Origin: Triops longicaudatus
Lineage: Eukaryota > Arthropoda > Branchiopoda > Notostraca > Triopsidae
Assembly (NCBI GenBank): GCA_022885665.1
Contig: JAGQDJ010000139.1
Span: forward strand, 1-64,000
Length of the DNA: 64,000 nucleotides
Direction of reading: 5' to 3'
Shown piece by piece: positions 10,770 to 22,500 of the stretch. The position numbers and the translations under genes are program-made. Under the pieces are notes generated by a model. It was given only the letters and a program-made list of their open reading frames with translations. It searched no databases and was not told the origin of the DNA. Position 1 is the stretch's first letter. Each line of letters opens with the position of its first letter.

Positions 10770-12906
10770 TATCGTCTTTAGGGCTATCCGAATGTATAAG
10801 AAACAGTGAAGGGAAGAATACTCGCTTTTACATAGATGTTAAGAATTCGAAGGATTTTTTAGTTTTCGCCATAATTTTTCAATTAACCCCTCTGTGGTCC
10901 ATTTATACCGGTTGTCCAAGAATTGAACCAAACTTGTTGTCCAATTTTATCAAGATCGTCAAAGAATTAAAAAATCTAATTATTAATTGAAATACGCCTT
11001 CCATTCTTTCACTATTTCTCCTATTGCATCATGAAAAAAATCTACAAGTGGCTTCGAAATTTCATGGGTTCAAAGGCCCACTCGTCTAAAAAGCCTGTTT
11101 TGGTTGTTTCCGTGTCAGTCTCGTGAAGAAGGAAAAGGGAATCCGTGACTCTTTCTATTTACAGTCGAAACAATTCCCAAAGAAAGTTTGGGAAATGAAA
11201 AGACAAACGAGAACGTATCTCCCCGAATAAGAAGCTTTGACTATATACAAACTCGCTTTTGCGGGTTTACGTTGGGTATTTGAAACCCAACCGTTCAAAC
11301 AAAATAACGACTGGAAGATAAATCAGCAAACTTTTGAGAAAGTGGATGTCAAATTGAATGTATTGTATGTAACTGCGAAAAGGCTTATGAACGTAAGTAT
11401 TTCTTAAATACAAAGGCTAAATAAAACATCCGTAAATAGTCTGGCGTATGAACAATAATACCAATGAAGTCACGCAATTAGTACAGAACACATAAGTGTC
11501 AAACTTGGATTAAAAATATCTCAGCAGGGATAAGAACAAAGTTTCAGTGGATGGAAAGCACAGGTTTCTTTGTGTCTCGTCTGAGCTGCTTTTTGGGAAA
11601 ATCAGCAACGACTAGGTAATGGAAGATGGTATAAGCAGTCTCATAATCGCAAATGGAAGATTATTGACAAATGTGATTAACAGCAGGCACATTTTTTTGT
11701 TAAACAAAAGTCAAGTTAATAAAACAGCAGATGAATTGTAACTTGCCAGCGGTCCACCCGGAAATTCTAAGACTGTCACCACTAAACCCTTTTAGTGTTA
11801 TCGGTACTAAGGAAGCCCCGAAAAAAAAAAAAAAAAAAAAAATCCGGCACCGGCCCATGCGCCATTTGCCATAATATCACAATGGCCAGTGCGCGACTGG
11901 TCGTATCATAAAACGGTGTAATTCTGAAAACGTGTTGTAACATTGAACATTGTACAGGAAATCGTAGGTCATCTACTGCACCTCATCTACGAAACGCAGA
12001 GCAATTAATAAAGGGTCGCCAAATTCAGTAATGAATAGGCTTTCTTAGGATACCGAAATTAAATTTGTCTTTTAACACGTTTCCTGGCAACAAGAAGTCG
12101 AATGAGAGACCTTTCTGACACTATATTAATTTTGTTCGTAACCGAAAGACAACTAAGGCAGTTAGGAGCTCCGTTTTTTTTTCCAAAAAGATACTTCGTC
12201 GAAAAGGTACAAAGTTCAAAAGACTGTGGAAACAGAAGACTAACGCAGTAACTTAAACCGTAAGAAGTGCAGCCAAGTGCAAATGTGTAAGGAAATTTAA
12301 CTTTTAAGGTGCTAGTACCTCTTTTTCTGCCGATCTCTTTCCGTTCATTTTTTTTGCTAAAATAACTGAAGTATTTTTTTTAAGTTATCCGCATCGTGAG
12401 GTAACTGTGAATACCAATGATGAAAATACAACATTCCAGGAATTTTAAAGTAAATTCGAAAGTGAAAAGTTTGTATCATTCTGCAGAGCAAAAATTTCTT
12501 CGTTTTGATTTTAATGAAAATTTAGCCAAAATATACAAGAAAAATGAAAATTAAGAAGACCTTTTCCGTTAGAAATTGTCCCCGTTTTACGGAGCACGTT
12601 CTGTTACGTCGGCTAAACTTACGATATTTTTCGGTCTTTCTTGTTATGCTAACTCACGGACAGGCGGCGCAACCACAGTTCAGACAGTCCACATGCCTAA
12701 CGTGCCTTAACCCTCTACTTCTCTTGTATTAGACCAACCCGCATCATACCCGCGATTGCGGATCCATGTTTGGTATTCGAAATCTAACCGCCTAAACACG
12801 ACAACGACTGGAGGAAGAAACATCTAACTTTTGAGCAAGTGGATATCAAATTGAAGTTCCCGATAGACCGTAGTTTCCTCTTCCACTTATTTAACTTGTA
12901 AAAACA
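10770..12906. other. Intergenic region with a diverged repeat pair
   Basis: About 2.1 kb between the lysyl oxidase-like and borealin-like genes. It holds a run of 22 A at 11821-11842 and two related segments at about 11261-11360 and 12758-12856 (described separately). Short open frames (for example 12544-12732) look random and have no recognisable content. No gene is supported. Confidence 0.55.
11261..12856 (+). repeat. Diverged direct repeat pair, about 100 bp each
   Basis: Copy 1 (about 11261-11360) and copy 2 (about 12758-12856) share aacgactgga, aacttttgag, aagtggat and caaattgaa in the same order and spacing, with roughly 70% identity by eye. The second half of each copy reads open in the same frame (NDW...TFE.VD.KL), but copy 2 ends just before the borealin-like gene and neither copy is a recognisable gene. 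They could be relics of a duplicated exon or of an unknown mobile element. Confidence 0.5.
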
Positions 12907-14111
12907 ATGTCGGCATTGAAGTCACAGGGTAGAGATGCTTCAGTGGAAGAGACTCTAAGTGACAAGGAAGAAGCAGTTGAATCCTCCATTGTTGCTCATC
13001 CTGAGCTTGATGAGGATAGTCGTTACGAGAAGTTGGTTCTCTTGATAAGTGATGCTGAACAAAAAGGTGATATCTAGAACGCTGATATAAATAATTTAAT
13101 TTTTAGCTAACAATCTCTTGCTAATAGTGGCTGAACAGAAGCGCAAAATGGAAGTAGAAGGAGCCATGATGATTTCGGCCATCGAACGCCTTTTGGACTT
13201 GGAAATGATGCGTTGCCCTACCGAAATTCTCAACATGAAATTCAACGATTATCTTAAACAAGTAAAGACATAGTTGAGCCCTTGTCAATATATAGACAAT
13301 TATATTTGATAGCATGGATCTGGCCTGAGTGCACCTCCGTTGGATTCTGCTGCCTTAGAAGCTGAATGTGAAGCTGTAGTATCGAAAACACCGGGTCGCA
13401 AAAAGAGGGGTCGACCACGCAAGGCAGCAGCCACTGCAACAGCAACAATTCTTGAAGAGACAGACGTCATTTCTGAACCTCAAGGTCTGTTCACGAGTCT
13501 TGTATTAGATTTTTAATGCAGCATTTATTACGTTGTGTCGTTTCATTTACAGGAGTGCGACAAAGCACGCGTAAACGCGTACATATTTCACGGCCAGCGT
13601 TACAGGAACGTCACGACTCTAATTTCATTACTCCAGCTGTACCCAAAAAATTTACAAAGCAAACCGTAAGGGATAAATAATACTTGTTTTATAGAAACCT
13701 AACATCGTGTTTCCTTCTGTTTAGGTTGCTGAAACTCCTTATAATCCCATCCCAGACCTTACCGCTGCCACGGTTATTGTACCCAAGTTTGATTTACGCA
13801 CGCCGGGGACTGTTTCCAAGCGTTTGCCGCAACCTGGAGAAATTTTCGTGTCCTTGCGAGGTAGTCCCGTCCAGACGGCCACTCCTGAAGAAACTGAAAT
13901 TCTAATACCGCTCGGTGAAAACAAGGTAAGAAACTCAGTACTTCATTTCGTCAGTTCAACGCAGGTTTATGTACGTTTTTGTCTTTCATAGGCAATTAAA
14001 GTTGTCACGCTGCCCAAGACATCCAGAAAGGCCGCTGAGCCCAGTGCACAAGTACAAGAAATTTACAAAAGTATAATGAGTCTGAAGAGTTCGGCTTATT
14101 CCAGTACTTAA
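12907..14111 (+). CDS. Borealin-like chromosomal passenger complex subunit
   Basis: Exons: 12907-13066, 13128-13261, 13313-13484, 13553-13665, 13725-13925, 13992-14111; 299 residues (human borealin 280). In the chromosomal passenger complex, borealin bundles with INCENP and survivin and targets Aurora B to centromeres. The N-terminal part carries the borealin signature: a helix with ISAIERLLDLEMMRCP followed by MKFNDYLK, matching the ...LYDMEIL...MKW.DF pattern. The middle is basic and low complexity with an AT-hook-like KRGRPRK at 129-135. A C-terminal domain (about 200-280) includes FDLRTPGT and a beta-rich segment. The assignment rests on the N-terminal motif, length and domain order as remembered. 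The start is the first ATG before a clean first exon. Confidence 0.8.
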
Positions 14112-15093
14112 AACGAGTATGGTCGTTTTTTTTTCGTAAGCTGGATTGTCAGTGATCATTGTTTTATTTTGTTGTAAGGATTTACTTCTCACTTTTGGAA
14201 AGATTACTGCTAAAGGGTTTTCAGACAATTTCCCTGTCCCATTGAGGCAGTGTACTTTATTCTCTTTTCTACTCAAACTGTATATTTCTTGAAGAAAAAG
14301 GGAGCTTTTATTATTTGTGTGAGTGGCTAGGGCGATTTTAGTGTTGTATTATGTAGGGAAACTATTCAGGCTGATAGAGCTGAACAAGATTGACAACAAA
14401 TACAAAATGTACTCCGTTGCAATGCTTTTTTAATAAAACAGGCATTGTTCGAATATCCACTAACATACGCTATACTTAGAGTTTGAAAATAAAGTGATTT
14501 TCTTCAAATACCTATTTTTTAGGAATAACTTATATTAAATAATTTCAATGATCTGGATTTTCCCGATTTTCTGTGCTAAGTGAAATTCCTATTGTAAAAC
14601 AACGTGAATTTTCATATCTGTAAGCATTCTCTTGCTAGACTTAATTGCAATGTAAATTTAATTGCTAACGTATTCGTTGTTTTCTATGAAATTCTGAACT
14701 TTTGCAGGAATCGCGACAAGGTAGTCATGTATTACTGAAATTACTGTATTAAAACGCCTTCGCCTTATACGAGATTAGCACTTCTAGGAATTTAGAAAGC
14801 GTTGCAGAATTGCTGAATGGTTCGTCACGCAAACGTGAGGCGCCATTTCCTACGGTAAACGCTGCGTAATATGAATTAGAAGAATTGTATAAATCGCATG
14901 CAGGATTTAAATTCATGTCCCAAATGGGAAACGTGTAAACAGAGGCTCTTTGATCTTGTGGAAAGGCCGTAACCGTTCGCTTCTCTCCGTTCGCTTTTCA
15001 GCGGTTAATGTAGCCATTAGGAAACATTCGTTGTTGTTGCACAGCGTGGTCAGTTGCTGTAAGTGAAGTATTTTGTGACAGAGGACTTCTGAA
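14112..15093. other. 3' region of borealin-like gene and NOP16 5' flank
   Basis: A/T-rich spacer. The borealin 3' UTR probably ends after 14437. The remainder would hold the NOP16 promoter. Open frames on the minus strand here are shadows with no recognisable content. Confidence 0.55.
14432..14437 (+). terminator. Candidate poly(A) signal of the borealin-like gene
   Basis: AATAAA in taataaaaca, about 320 bases after the stop codon and before NOP16 on the same strand. Confidence 0.5.
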
Positions 15094-15823
15094 ATGGCAG
15101 GAAAACCGAATAAGATCAGGAAACGTAAACAGTTTTTGTATAGCACGGACAGAAAGCGCCAGTACAAAAAGAAGAAGCAAAAGGTCACCAAAATTGCCAA
15201 GTAGGACCATTAATAAAAATAATTTTGTAACGCAGTATTTTAAAAAAATTGCGTGTTTTAGCCCGATCATTAAAAATGCTTGGGATACAAGAAAAGGCGT
15301 TCATGATAACATTAAAGCTATGGGACTCGTTTACGATGCCAACAAATCATTTCCTATTCCCACAACGATGGTAAGTATTTTTGGAAAATAGATCCTTCTG
15401 GGAGACCCAATTATACCATATTTCTTTTAGAGCCAAGTGCCGATCGAAAGAGAAGAAGAGGAACCTAAAGCGACTCCGTCTGTAATTGAATCTAGAAAAG
15501 CTCCCACGTTGGAGCAAATCCAAGTAGTGGAAAAGTTGGAAGGTGTAGCCCATGCACCCCGGCGGGCTACCATGAAAATCCCGAACCAGCAAGCTTCCTT
15601 CGTCAAATATATGATGGACAAGTACGGTGACGATTACGAAGCAATGGCCAGAGATCCCAAAAACGTCTATCAGGATACCGCTGCTCAGATTAAGCGAAAG
15701 ATCGCTATTTTTCTCAAACGACCCACATACGCTGTGCCGTATTTACGTGAACGGGGGGCAGTCCTTACCGAAGATGGTCAAATTACGGTGAAGTCAAAAC
15801 GGCCCTCCAAAAAGAAGACATAG
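15094..15823 (+). CDS. NOP16: Ribosome biogenesis protein NOP16
   Basis: Nucleolar factor needed for 60S ribosomal subunit assembly. Exons: 15094-15200, 15262-15370, 15431-15823; 202 residues. The N-terminus is very basic (KIRKRKQF, then KKKKQK), typical of the family. The central HAWD-type motif is seen as NAWDTRKGVHDN, followed by MGL.YD.N. The C-terminal conserved block FVKYMMDKYGDDYEAMARDP and N.YQDTAAQIKRKI matches the human protein closely. The protein ends in a basic tail. The start ATG lies in the expected place for the family. The gene is followed after 63 bases by the stop codon of the convergent SMIM8-like gene. Confidence 0.95.
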
Positions 15824-15850
15824 ATTTTTTCTATCATTTGTATTTGTACG

Positions 15851-15856
15851 AATAAA
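15851..15856 (+). terminator. Poly(A) signal of NOP16
   Basis: AATAAA 28 bases after the NOP16 stop. It lies only about 30 bases from the stop codon of the convergent SMIM8-like gene, so the two 3' UTRs probably overlap. Confidence 0.7.
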
Positions 15857-15886
15857 AACAAGCTGACATTAGTTTAAACATGTGAA

Positions 15887-16230
15887 TTAATCCCATCGTG
15901 ACTTTTTGGCTTTTAATGCCTGAGATCCGTCCTCTTGTACGGCTACATAAAGTCCCATTTTTTCGTAGGTGTGCCGCATGTACGCCATGTAACCTAAGCA
16001 GCCTCCGATGGCAATAAGCCCCAACGCCATTACTACGTTATTCTGGCAAAAAAATAAATACAAATATTATAACATTTCCAGAGGAAGTAAGTTTTGAATC
16101 CGAGCTGTATGCGACTTACGGGTTTCACGTACAGCTCAAAATTTAGAGCACGAAAAACACCAGTAGTTTTCAAAGATCGCAGACCATCGCCAGGTTTGGA
16201 TGTGTCTGCTGTATTCGGGTTCTTCTCCAT
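15887..16230 (-). CDS. SMIM8: Small integral membrane protein 8 homologue
   Basis: Two exons on the minus strand: 16230-16120 and 16042-15887; 88 residues (human SMIM8 97). Order: hydrophilic N-terminus, GLRSLKTTGVFRALNFELY.KP (the family signature before the membrane segment), one transmembrane helix at about 40-58 (VVMALGLIAIGGCLGYMAY), then a short tail ending in KKSRWD, equivalent to the human KTSKWD end. The function of SMIM8 is not established. The chosen start is the first in-frame ATG; the frame opens further upstream only with non-ATG codons. The gene shares its 5' flank with RPIA and is tail-to-tail with NOP16. Confidence 0.9.
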
Positions 16231-16571
16231 TTCGTTTCTAAATTGGAAACCAAAATTTTCCTGCAAAATGTTATTTTAAAACTGGTAGCATTAAAATAGC
16301 GCGCTTTTCTAGAAAATCGCCCCTATTGGTCAGTCTCTTATATCATAATCAAAATCGAAAATCTTTGCTATCGTATTATTTCAGATTGCGATCGATACTA
16401 TGACCTTGAACTTGCGAGTTCTGTGCGGATCAGCGTGTTATGGTCGATTCAACTTGAACTACCAGTGATTACTGTTGCATGCCGACGCTCAAATATTCCA
16501 TTCTATTAACGGCAAGAAGGTGTTGCGGTCTTATTCAAGGGAAAGGAAATTTGTTTAGCCAAACAGCAAAC
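16231..16571. promoter_or_regulatory. Bidirectional promoter region of SMIM8-like and RPIA genes
   Basis: Only 341 bases separate the two divergent start codons (248 if RPIA starts at 16479). Visible motifs are a CCAAT box on the minus strand (attgg at about 16325), tgaccttga at 16401-16409, which is the exact inverse of the nuclear receptor half-site TCAAGGTCA bound by ERR and FTZ-F1/NR5A proteins, and atcgata near 16391, close to the DRE element of arthropod housekeeping promoters. Function is inferred from motifs only. Confidence 0.5.
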
Positions 16572-19500
16572 ATGTCTCACGTTGAAGAAGCTAAACGCCG
16601 TGCAGCTTACAAAGCTGTTGACGCTCACGTGCGGGTAAGTTTCCTTAAACCGGCAAACGAAGTTGGCAAATATATTTAGCTACTTCTAATGGAACTGTCA
16701 AACCAACTCCTTCAGAGATCGGGCGCAATTGGGATTGGAAGTGGCTCGACAGTGGTTTACGCTGTAGAACGACTTGGTAAGCAATGCTTTCTAATAAATT
16801 CGTTACATTGAATCTTATTTTGAGATAAAAAAAATACAAGTTTATTTTCAAGGATTCTTATTCGGTATCATGCTTTTGTAAGATTCGTGTTTGCTTGTTC
16901 GCACCGTTTCGCAAAGTTTCGAGTTTAAAGTTTCTCAATGCACCGAGTTGAAAATACACAATTGTGAAAGCAATCTTTAAATCATGCTAAGTTGAATTAA
17001 AATGAAGTAATTAATTGGAGTACTCCAAATTTATAATGAAAATAAATGTCGAGTATTTGACTTACTCAAAACGTGAGGTACAATTTTCCACTTGTTTTTA
17101 TGTTTTGGTCCTTTGCGCTTTTTCCCCACACGATATTGTGTAGATACCTGCCGTTAGATGGCATTGTCATACAAATATATTAAAATTTTCCGCATGCTTA
17201 AGACCGCTCGAAGTCACTAATTACTACTGATGGCTTTGTAAAACCCTGTTGTTTTAAGTTATTTATGGTAGAAAAGCGTTTTTTTTCATATAAGCAGAAA
17301 ATCTGAGTGCAAATTTGAAAACTTGAAATTCATATAAAGCACGTCGCATGGCTGTCGGCAGTTAGATTAGATTATCTCGTTTCACCCGGTTAGCTTGTGT
17401 TACACGTTCTTTGCTCCCTTTTCTTGTGAGCGAGTCAAGTTCGCAAAAGCAGAATTTTATATTTTTATCTCCCTTTCACTCTAACCTATAAAAATTCAAG
17501 CCGTAAATATCGACAGACTGAACCGCAAACTGACTTCGAACTTTTTTCGAAGGAAATAAAGTTGGCTTACAAAGGCTTTAGCGCTTCCGAATGCGTAAAA
17601 ATCTCGAATAGCAAGTTTCTTGCTTCCTATTCTAAAAACGGAATAAACATAAAATTTCCCTATAGTAAGTCAAGTTTAAATGCGTGAATAAACATAAAAA
17701 AAGCAGTTTAATGAAACGTGAACAAAAATCAAACTATTTTCGCTCTGGGTTTAAACATTACCTTTATTCTGACTAGGATGCTCCTTTAATAATCTTTAAA
17801 TATTTCGGATTATTCGTATAAATAATTTACTATGTGAGTAGTTCTTAAAGCATGTAAGTCAGTAGAAAATCAATACGTAAATGATCTTTCCTCGTAAGTT
17901 TGATATTTTCACTTTCATTTGTCCGTAGCTCAACGAGTGAAAGAAGAAGATTTGGACCTGATTTGCATTCCATCCTCATTCCAAGCCAAGCAATTAATCA
18001 TTGAGAATAATTTACGTCTGGGGGATTTAGACATGCACCATGAGGTATTTCTGGTTTTCTAGTCTAGTGCACCCAGTCTTGTATTTATTGCCAAGAAGTG
18101 TTAATTAGCTCGAAGTATGCATTGATGGTGCTGACGAAGCGGATGAGAACTTGACTTTAATTAAAGGCGGAGGTGCGTGCTTGACCCAAGAGAAAATTGT
18201 GGCTAGTTGTGCCAAGGAATTCGTCGTCATCGCCGATTACCGGTTAGCAAAAAAAGAACTTTTGCACCTATTTTTGCTACTTTGAAAACGAATATGGGAT
18301 ACTAGCTGTAACCTTAATGGTTTCTTTCTTTTTTCAATTTCTGCTGATGCGATGTCGTTTCTTTTGTGGGCGGATCACTTTTTTATCACAGGAAAGCGTC
18401 AGAGAAACTGGGCCAGAATTGGCAAAAGGGAATTCCGATCGAAGTCATCCCAGCCGCTTACAAAACGGTCCAACGGCGCATAATTGATCGTATAGCAGGT
18501 GAAGTCCAGCTCCGAATGTCCGGCAGCTCCAAAGCGGTAATTTGATTACATTTCTGCATCTCCCGCAAAACTACCTTCGGGCCAAATTTCCTTCCACTTG
18601 CGGCAGAAGGAAGTTGGGTCAGTAACTTCGGAAGTGTTGAGCTGAAAGTTCCCAGTTAAGGTGTCTTTATTAGAACGTTAATTGAAACTCGTTGTTGTAA
18701 TTTCTGGAGAATTAACTTCTTAAAAATATTTCATTTAGATATTAAGACATATTAAAGGAATGCTAAAACGTTAGCTAGTGGTAGAAAAGTTTGGAGAAGT
18801 CAAATCTTTTCGAGCGGAACGTTCGAAAGCAGCTTAAATGAGTAGTGTTGTTTAAAAATGAGACAAAGCCGTGTCAAGGGCCTAGAGTTCAAGTAATTTT
18901 CTCGGATTCTTGAGAGCTTTCCGTGCTTGGGTGCCGTGCTTCTCCAGGAAGCTGACTTCTCTAGAAAGTTGTCGTCAAGACTCTACTGTATTACAATTGG
19001 TATTAGAAACAATCGTTTCTGCAAGTAAGGTAGGTTTCCTCTCTGTAGCGTTAAGGAGAGAAAGGTAGCGTCACACCTCTTGTCTGGTATGCCATTTCTC
19101 GCAAGTTTGTAAAATTCCGGGAATCTTGCGTGGGAGCACATGTAAGGTAAAACCCACATTCTGTTGAATAGTTTCCCGAGAAATTGTAACACCTTTCAGT
19201 CAGGAGTCATCTAACGAGTTTCTGCACCAGGTTTGCATAGTGTCGCAACACGCTATTGAAGCATATATGAGATCTAGCGGATTTGGTTCGTGAACATGAT
19301 TCAAGTCTTTAAGATGCCCCTTAGCTGTGTTTTCTTTCATTTGGTTCATAAACCTTGGGTACTTTCATATAATGATAACGTACCTTTGATCTTGTGCATT
19401 GAAAAGTACCACGTCGTTACCTTGTGAGTATTGCTTGAAAACACAGAATTACCCGGGGCATCACTACCAGATTGGTCTAATAGAAAGTTGTTCTTAATGG

Positions 19501-22500
19501 CGAAAACTTTTCCTAAGAAATCGGGGGTTAAAAAAGTTGGATATTATTGAGAATACCCTGAGGGGATTTGAGTGTTTGCGTTCAGATAGCCTATTATAGA
19601 ATGCGGTTGTTTTGGAAGTTTTGGATGGAGGCTGGCAGCTTTGGTTACCAAGCATTGTGCAATGCGAAAAAGTCATATCACGTTGTCGAAACAGCGATCC
19701 TTTCAGGACAAGCGGTTTTTGGCTTGAATACCACATGAGTGCTCGTAGAAAAGTCGAATAGAAAGGCAGTTCGTTAATTTAATATCGAGCTTTTGAACTT
19801 AGGAGAGTTATTTTCAGCGTTTTCTGAGAGCGTAATGCAAAAAAAAAAAAAAGTCTTAAACTCAAGGTAAAACTTTTTCTTGTAAACAGGCCACGTGAGC
19901 CAAGGGGGACACTCTTAGCAGAACCGCGTGTATTGGTTCTGGCGTCTGAAATGACAGGTTTCTAAGAGTCTATAGTGAGAGGTCAGTGTTCCATTGTAGT
20001 GTCGTGTTCCATTTTAGGGAAAAAGAGCACATGAGATAAAATATATGGAACGTTTTAGTGGCTAAAGCCAACAGCAAGCGTTCGCTGCTGTAAGGATTCA
20101 GCAAGAATTAATTAGCCAAGACTCGCTGAGATTCTCCTAGCCTGCAAGAAATAAGGAACAGAGCACACACTGTATTGTCATTTTGTCTCTTGGGCTGTCT
20201 GAACTCGCTCAACAAATTAGTGGCACCAGCTGACGACTAGTGATTTTTTAAATTATTCTTCTGTAGCACTTGGCAGTTAGTCTTTCAAGTGGCGGAAGCT
20301 CTTTTTCACTTTAATCTTGCAATGGTTGACCCAGTTTATAGATCCTTACCAGAAAACAATGGGCTGTATTCATATTTAAAAAGTCATCGAGCTTTTAGTG
20401 AGCCCATTAATGGCATCGTAAATGGAAATTGCGTTCAGCTGGTATCAGAACGGGAGAAGTTGGTCCGTACCGCAACAACGTGTTGCAGTATTTGGGATAA
20501 TAATGAAAATAACTCGGTCGTTTTCTAGCAAGTGCTCTCTCGAACGCTATTATTGTTTGTGAACAGTGGGTGGCATATTAAATTTGTTTAATCGATATAG
20601 TTTGGAGTATTAGGCTATGTAGTTTGATATTTAAATGTTTGAGTAAAATTAGTTTTAGGAAATGTGAGTCGGTATTTGCTGAGGAACAGAAGTTATACTT
20701 GTTATAGTGGTAGAAAAACACTTCATTCGTAGCATCACCCTCACTGTATGGGTTGCGGGAGTGAATAGGTTCTTTGAAGGTAAACCATGTTTTACGCTCA
20801 CGGAGCAGCCTCTATCCCAAACAATTTATGGATCAATATGATCCGCTCTATTTTAGTACACCTTCAATGAAATATTCCGCTTAAAACTCAAGTTTGTGTT
20901 TTCTTAAAACGAATGATTAAGGCCCCGGTATACCCAAACCCCTTACGGGAGAATAACATGGGAATTTTTAGACATGCTGGGAAAATGGTTAAAAAATAAA
21001 AGAATCTTGTGACAGTAATGTTGGTGTTGTAGATGTCTAGTGCACCACTTTTAGTTTTTCTTTCTTTCTTTTTCCTTTTTTTCCCCTAAATTTGTAAATT
21101 ACGGTTGAATTTTGCTAATTTTTTATTATATGAAAAATTTAAAATCGGGCAAATTTTTGCACTACGTCTGATTTTTTGAAATGTTAAAGTATGAAGAGAA
21201 AGTGAAACTCGGCAGATTTTTTTTATATCTTGTATGAAATTTTAAAATTTTGTATGAAAATATTGGGCTAGCCTCTGTCATTTTTCAACCTCTGCTGTTT
21301 GTTACCATAAGAGACCTACTCTCCCAGAAGGAAACGGTGACTATCTTTTTGTTTTTTAAAAATATTTAAAGTTGTGTATATCGGGACCTTAACCATGAGT
21401 AGCAATATAAAGGAATAGGAAGCCTGAGGCTAACTGTGCAGTTTTTCCCTCAAGGAGGGCATAGTATTACAAATATTGAATTCTTTCTTAAGCATTATGC
21501 TAAATTGACTATCCTACTTTCTCTTAGATTTTTTTTTTCAATTGCAGAAATACTGTGCATATGTTTTATATTTTATTTCTTTCAAAGCTGGTCAAAAGTA
21601 CCCATACTGACCCACCCATGGGGTAGGTTGGGTAGTACTGCGGGGTAGATTGGTGCCTAGTTATGAGCTTAGTATACTTCCAAATTTATAGAACTTGAAA
21701 ATTCTGAAAAACAAAGTTAGCAAAATAGAAAAATATTGCCTATTTATGTTCACCTTTCTGACATGCCTTAGTCAGTGTCATGTGAAAGGGTCCAAACATC
21801 ATGTTGTACTTTGTATTGTATTTTGTTTTAACCCGCATCACATGGTAATTGTAATTTCTGGTAAGAATTTGGTTGTATTCATGTTGCCTAATCGGACAAG
21901 ATTCATTTAATAGACCTGTCCCCTGTCTTGACCTTGAAAAAATGGGAAAAAATTAGTAAACAAAAATAATTACAATTCTGGAGTTATCTTGTTGCTTAGT
22001 AATGCAAGTTTCCGTTAAAAAAAGCTTAATAAGTCGGTGTGATGAATTATAATTTGTTGGTGAAGGGTGCCATTAAGTGATTCTTGAAAAGCTGAAAAAA
22101 ATTTCAGTGTCCACGGTAGTTAAATTTTTTCGTTCATACTTTTCACTGCGCATTTACACGGCGGATGCTCAGTATTTTTTTTTAGAAGTTTGATTCTGGT
22201 TTTACGAGGCAATTAGAAAGGTCCGATCTACCCCTGCCCAACATAACCCTAGTCTCACATTAGAAATGAAAATGCAATAAAGAGCAATTAAAATAACTAT
22301 GAAAATGTTCGCGAAGCGTAATAGCAACGTATGAATGAACAGCGGAGGCCAAACATGTTTTAAAACTATTTTAATGCTCGTAATGTATAATGCTTCCACG
22401 GTTAACCACGCTTTCACTTGAACATAAAATTATTGAGAAGTTTTTCCTGATTATCGTTATTTCTTTCTTGCTTTTATAGCTTAGATACCCTCAGGAAAGT

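Noticed and set aside
12544..12732. 62-codon open frame upstream of the borealin-like gene
   Set aside because: No motif; just before the second copy of a diverged repeat; likely chance.
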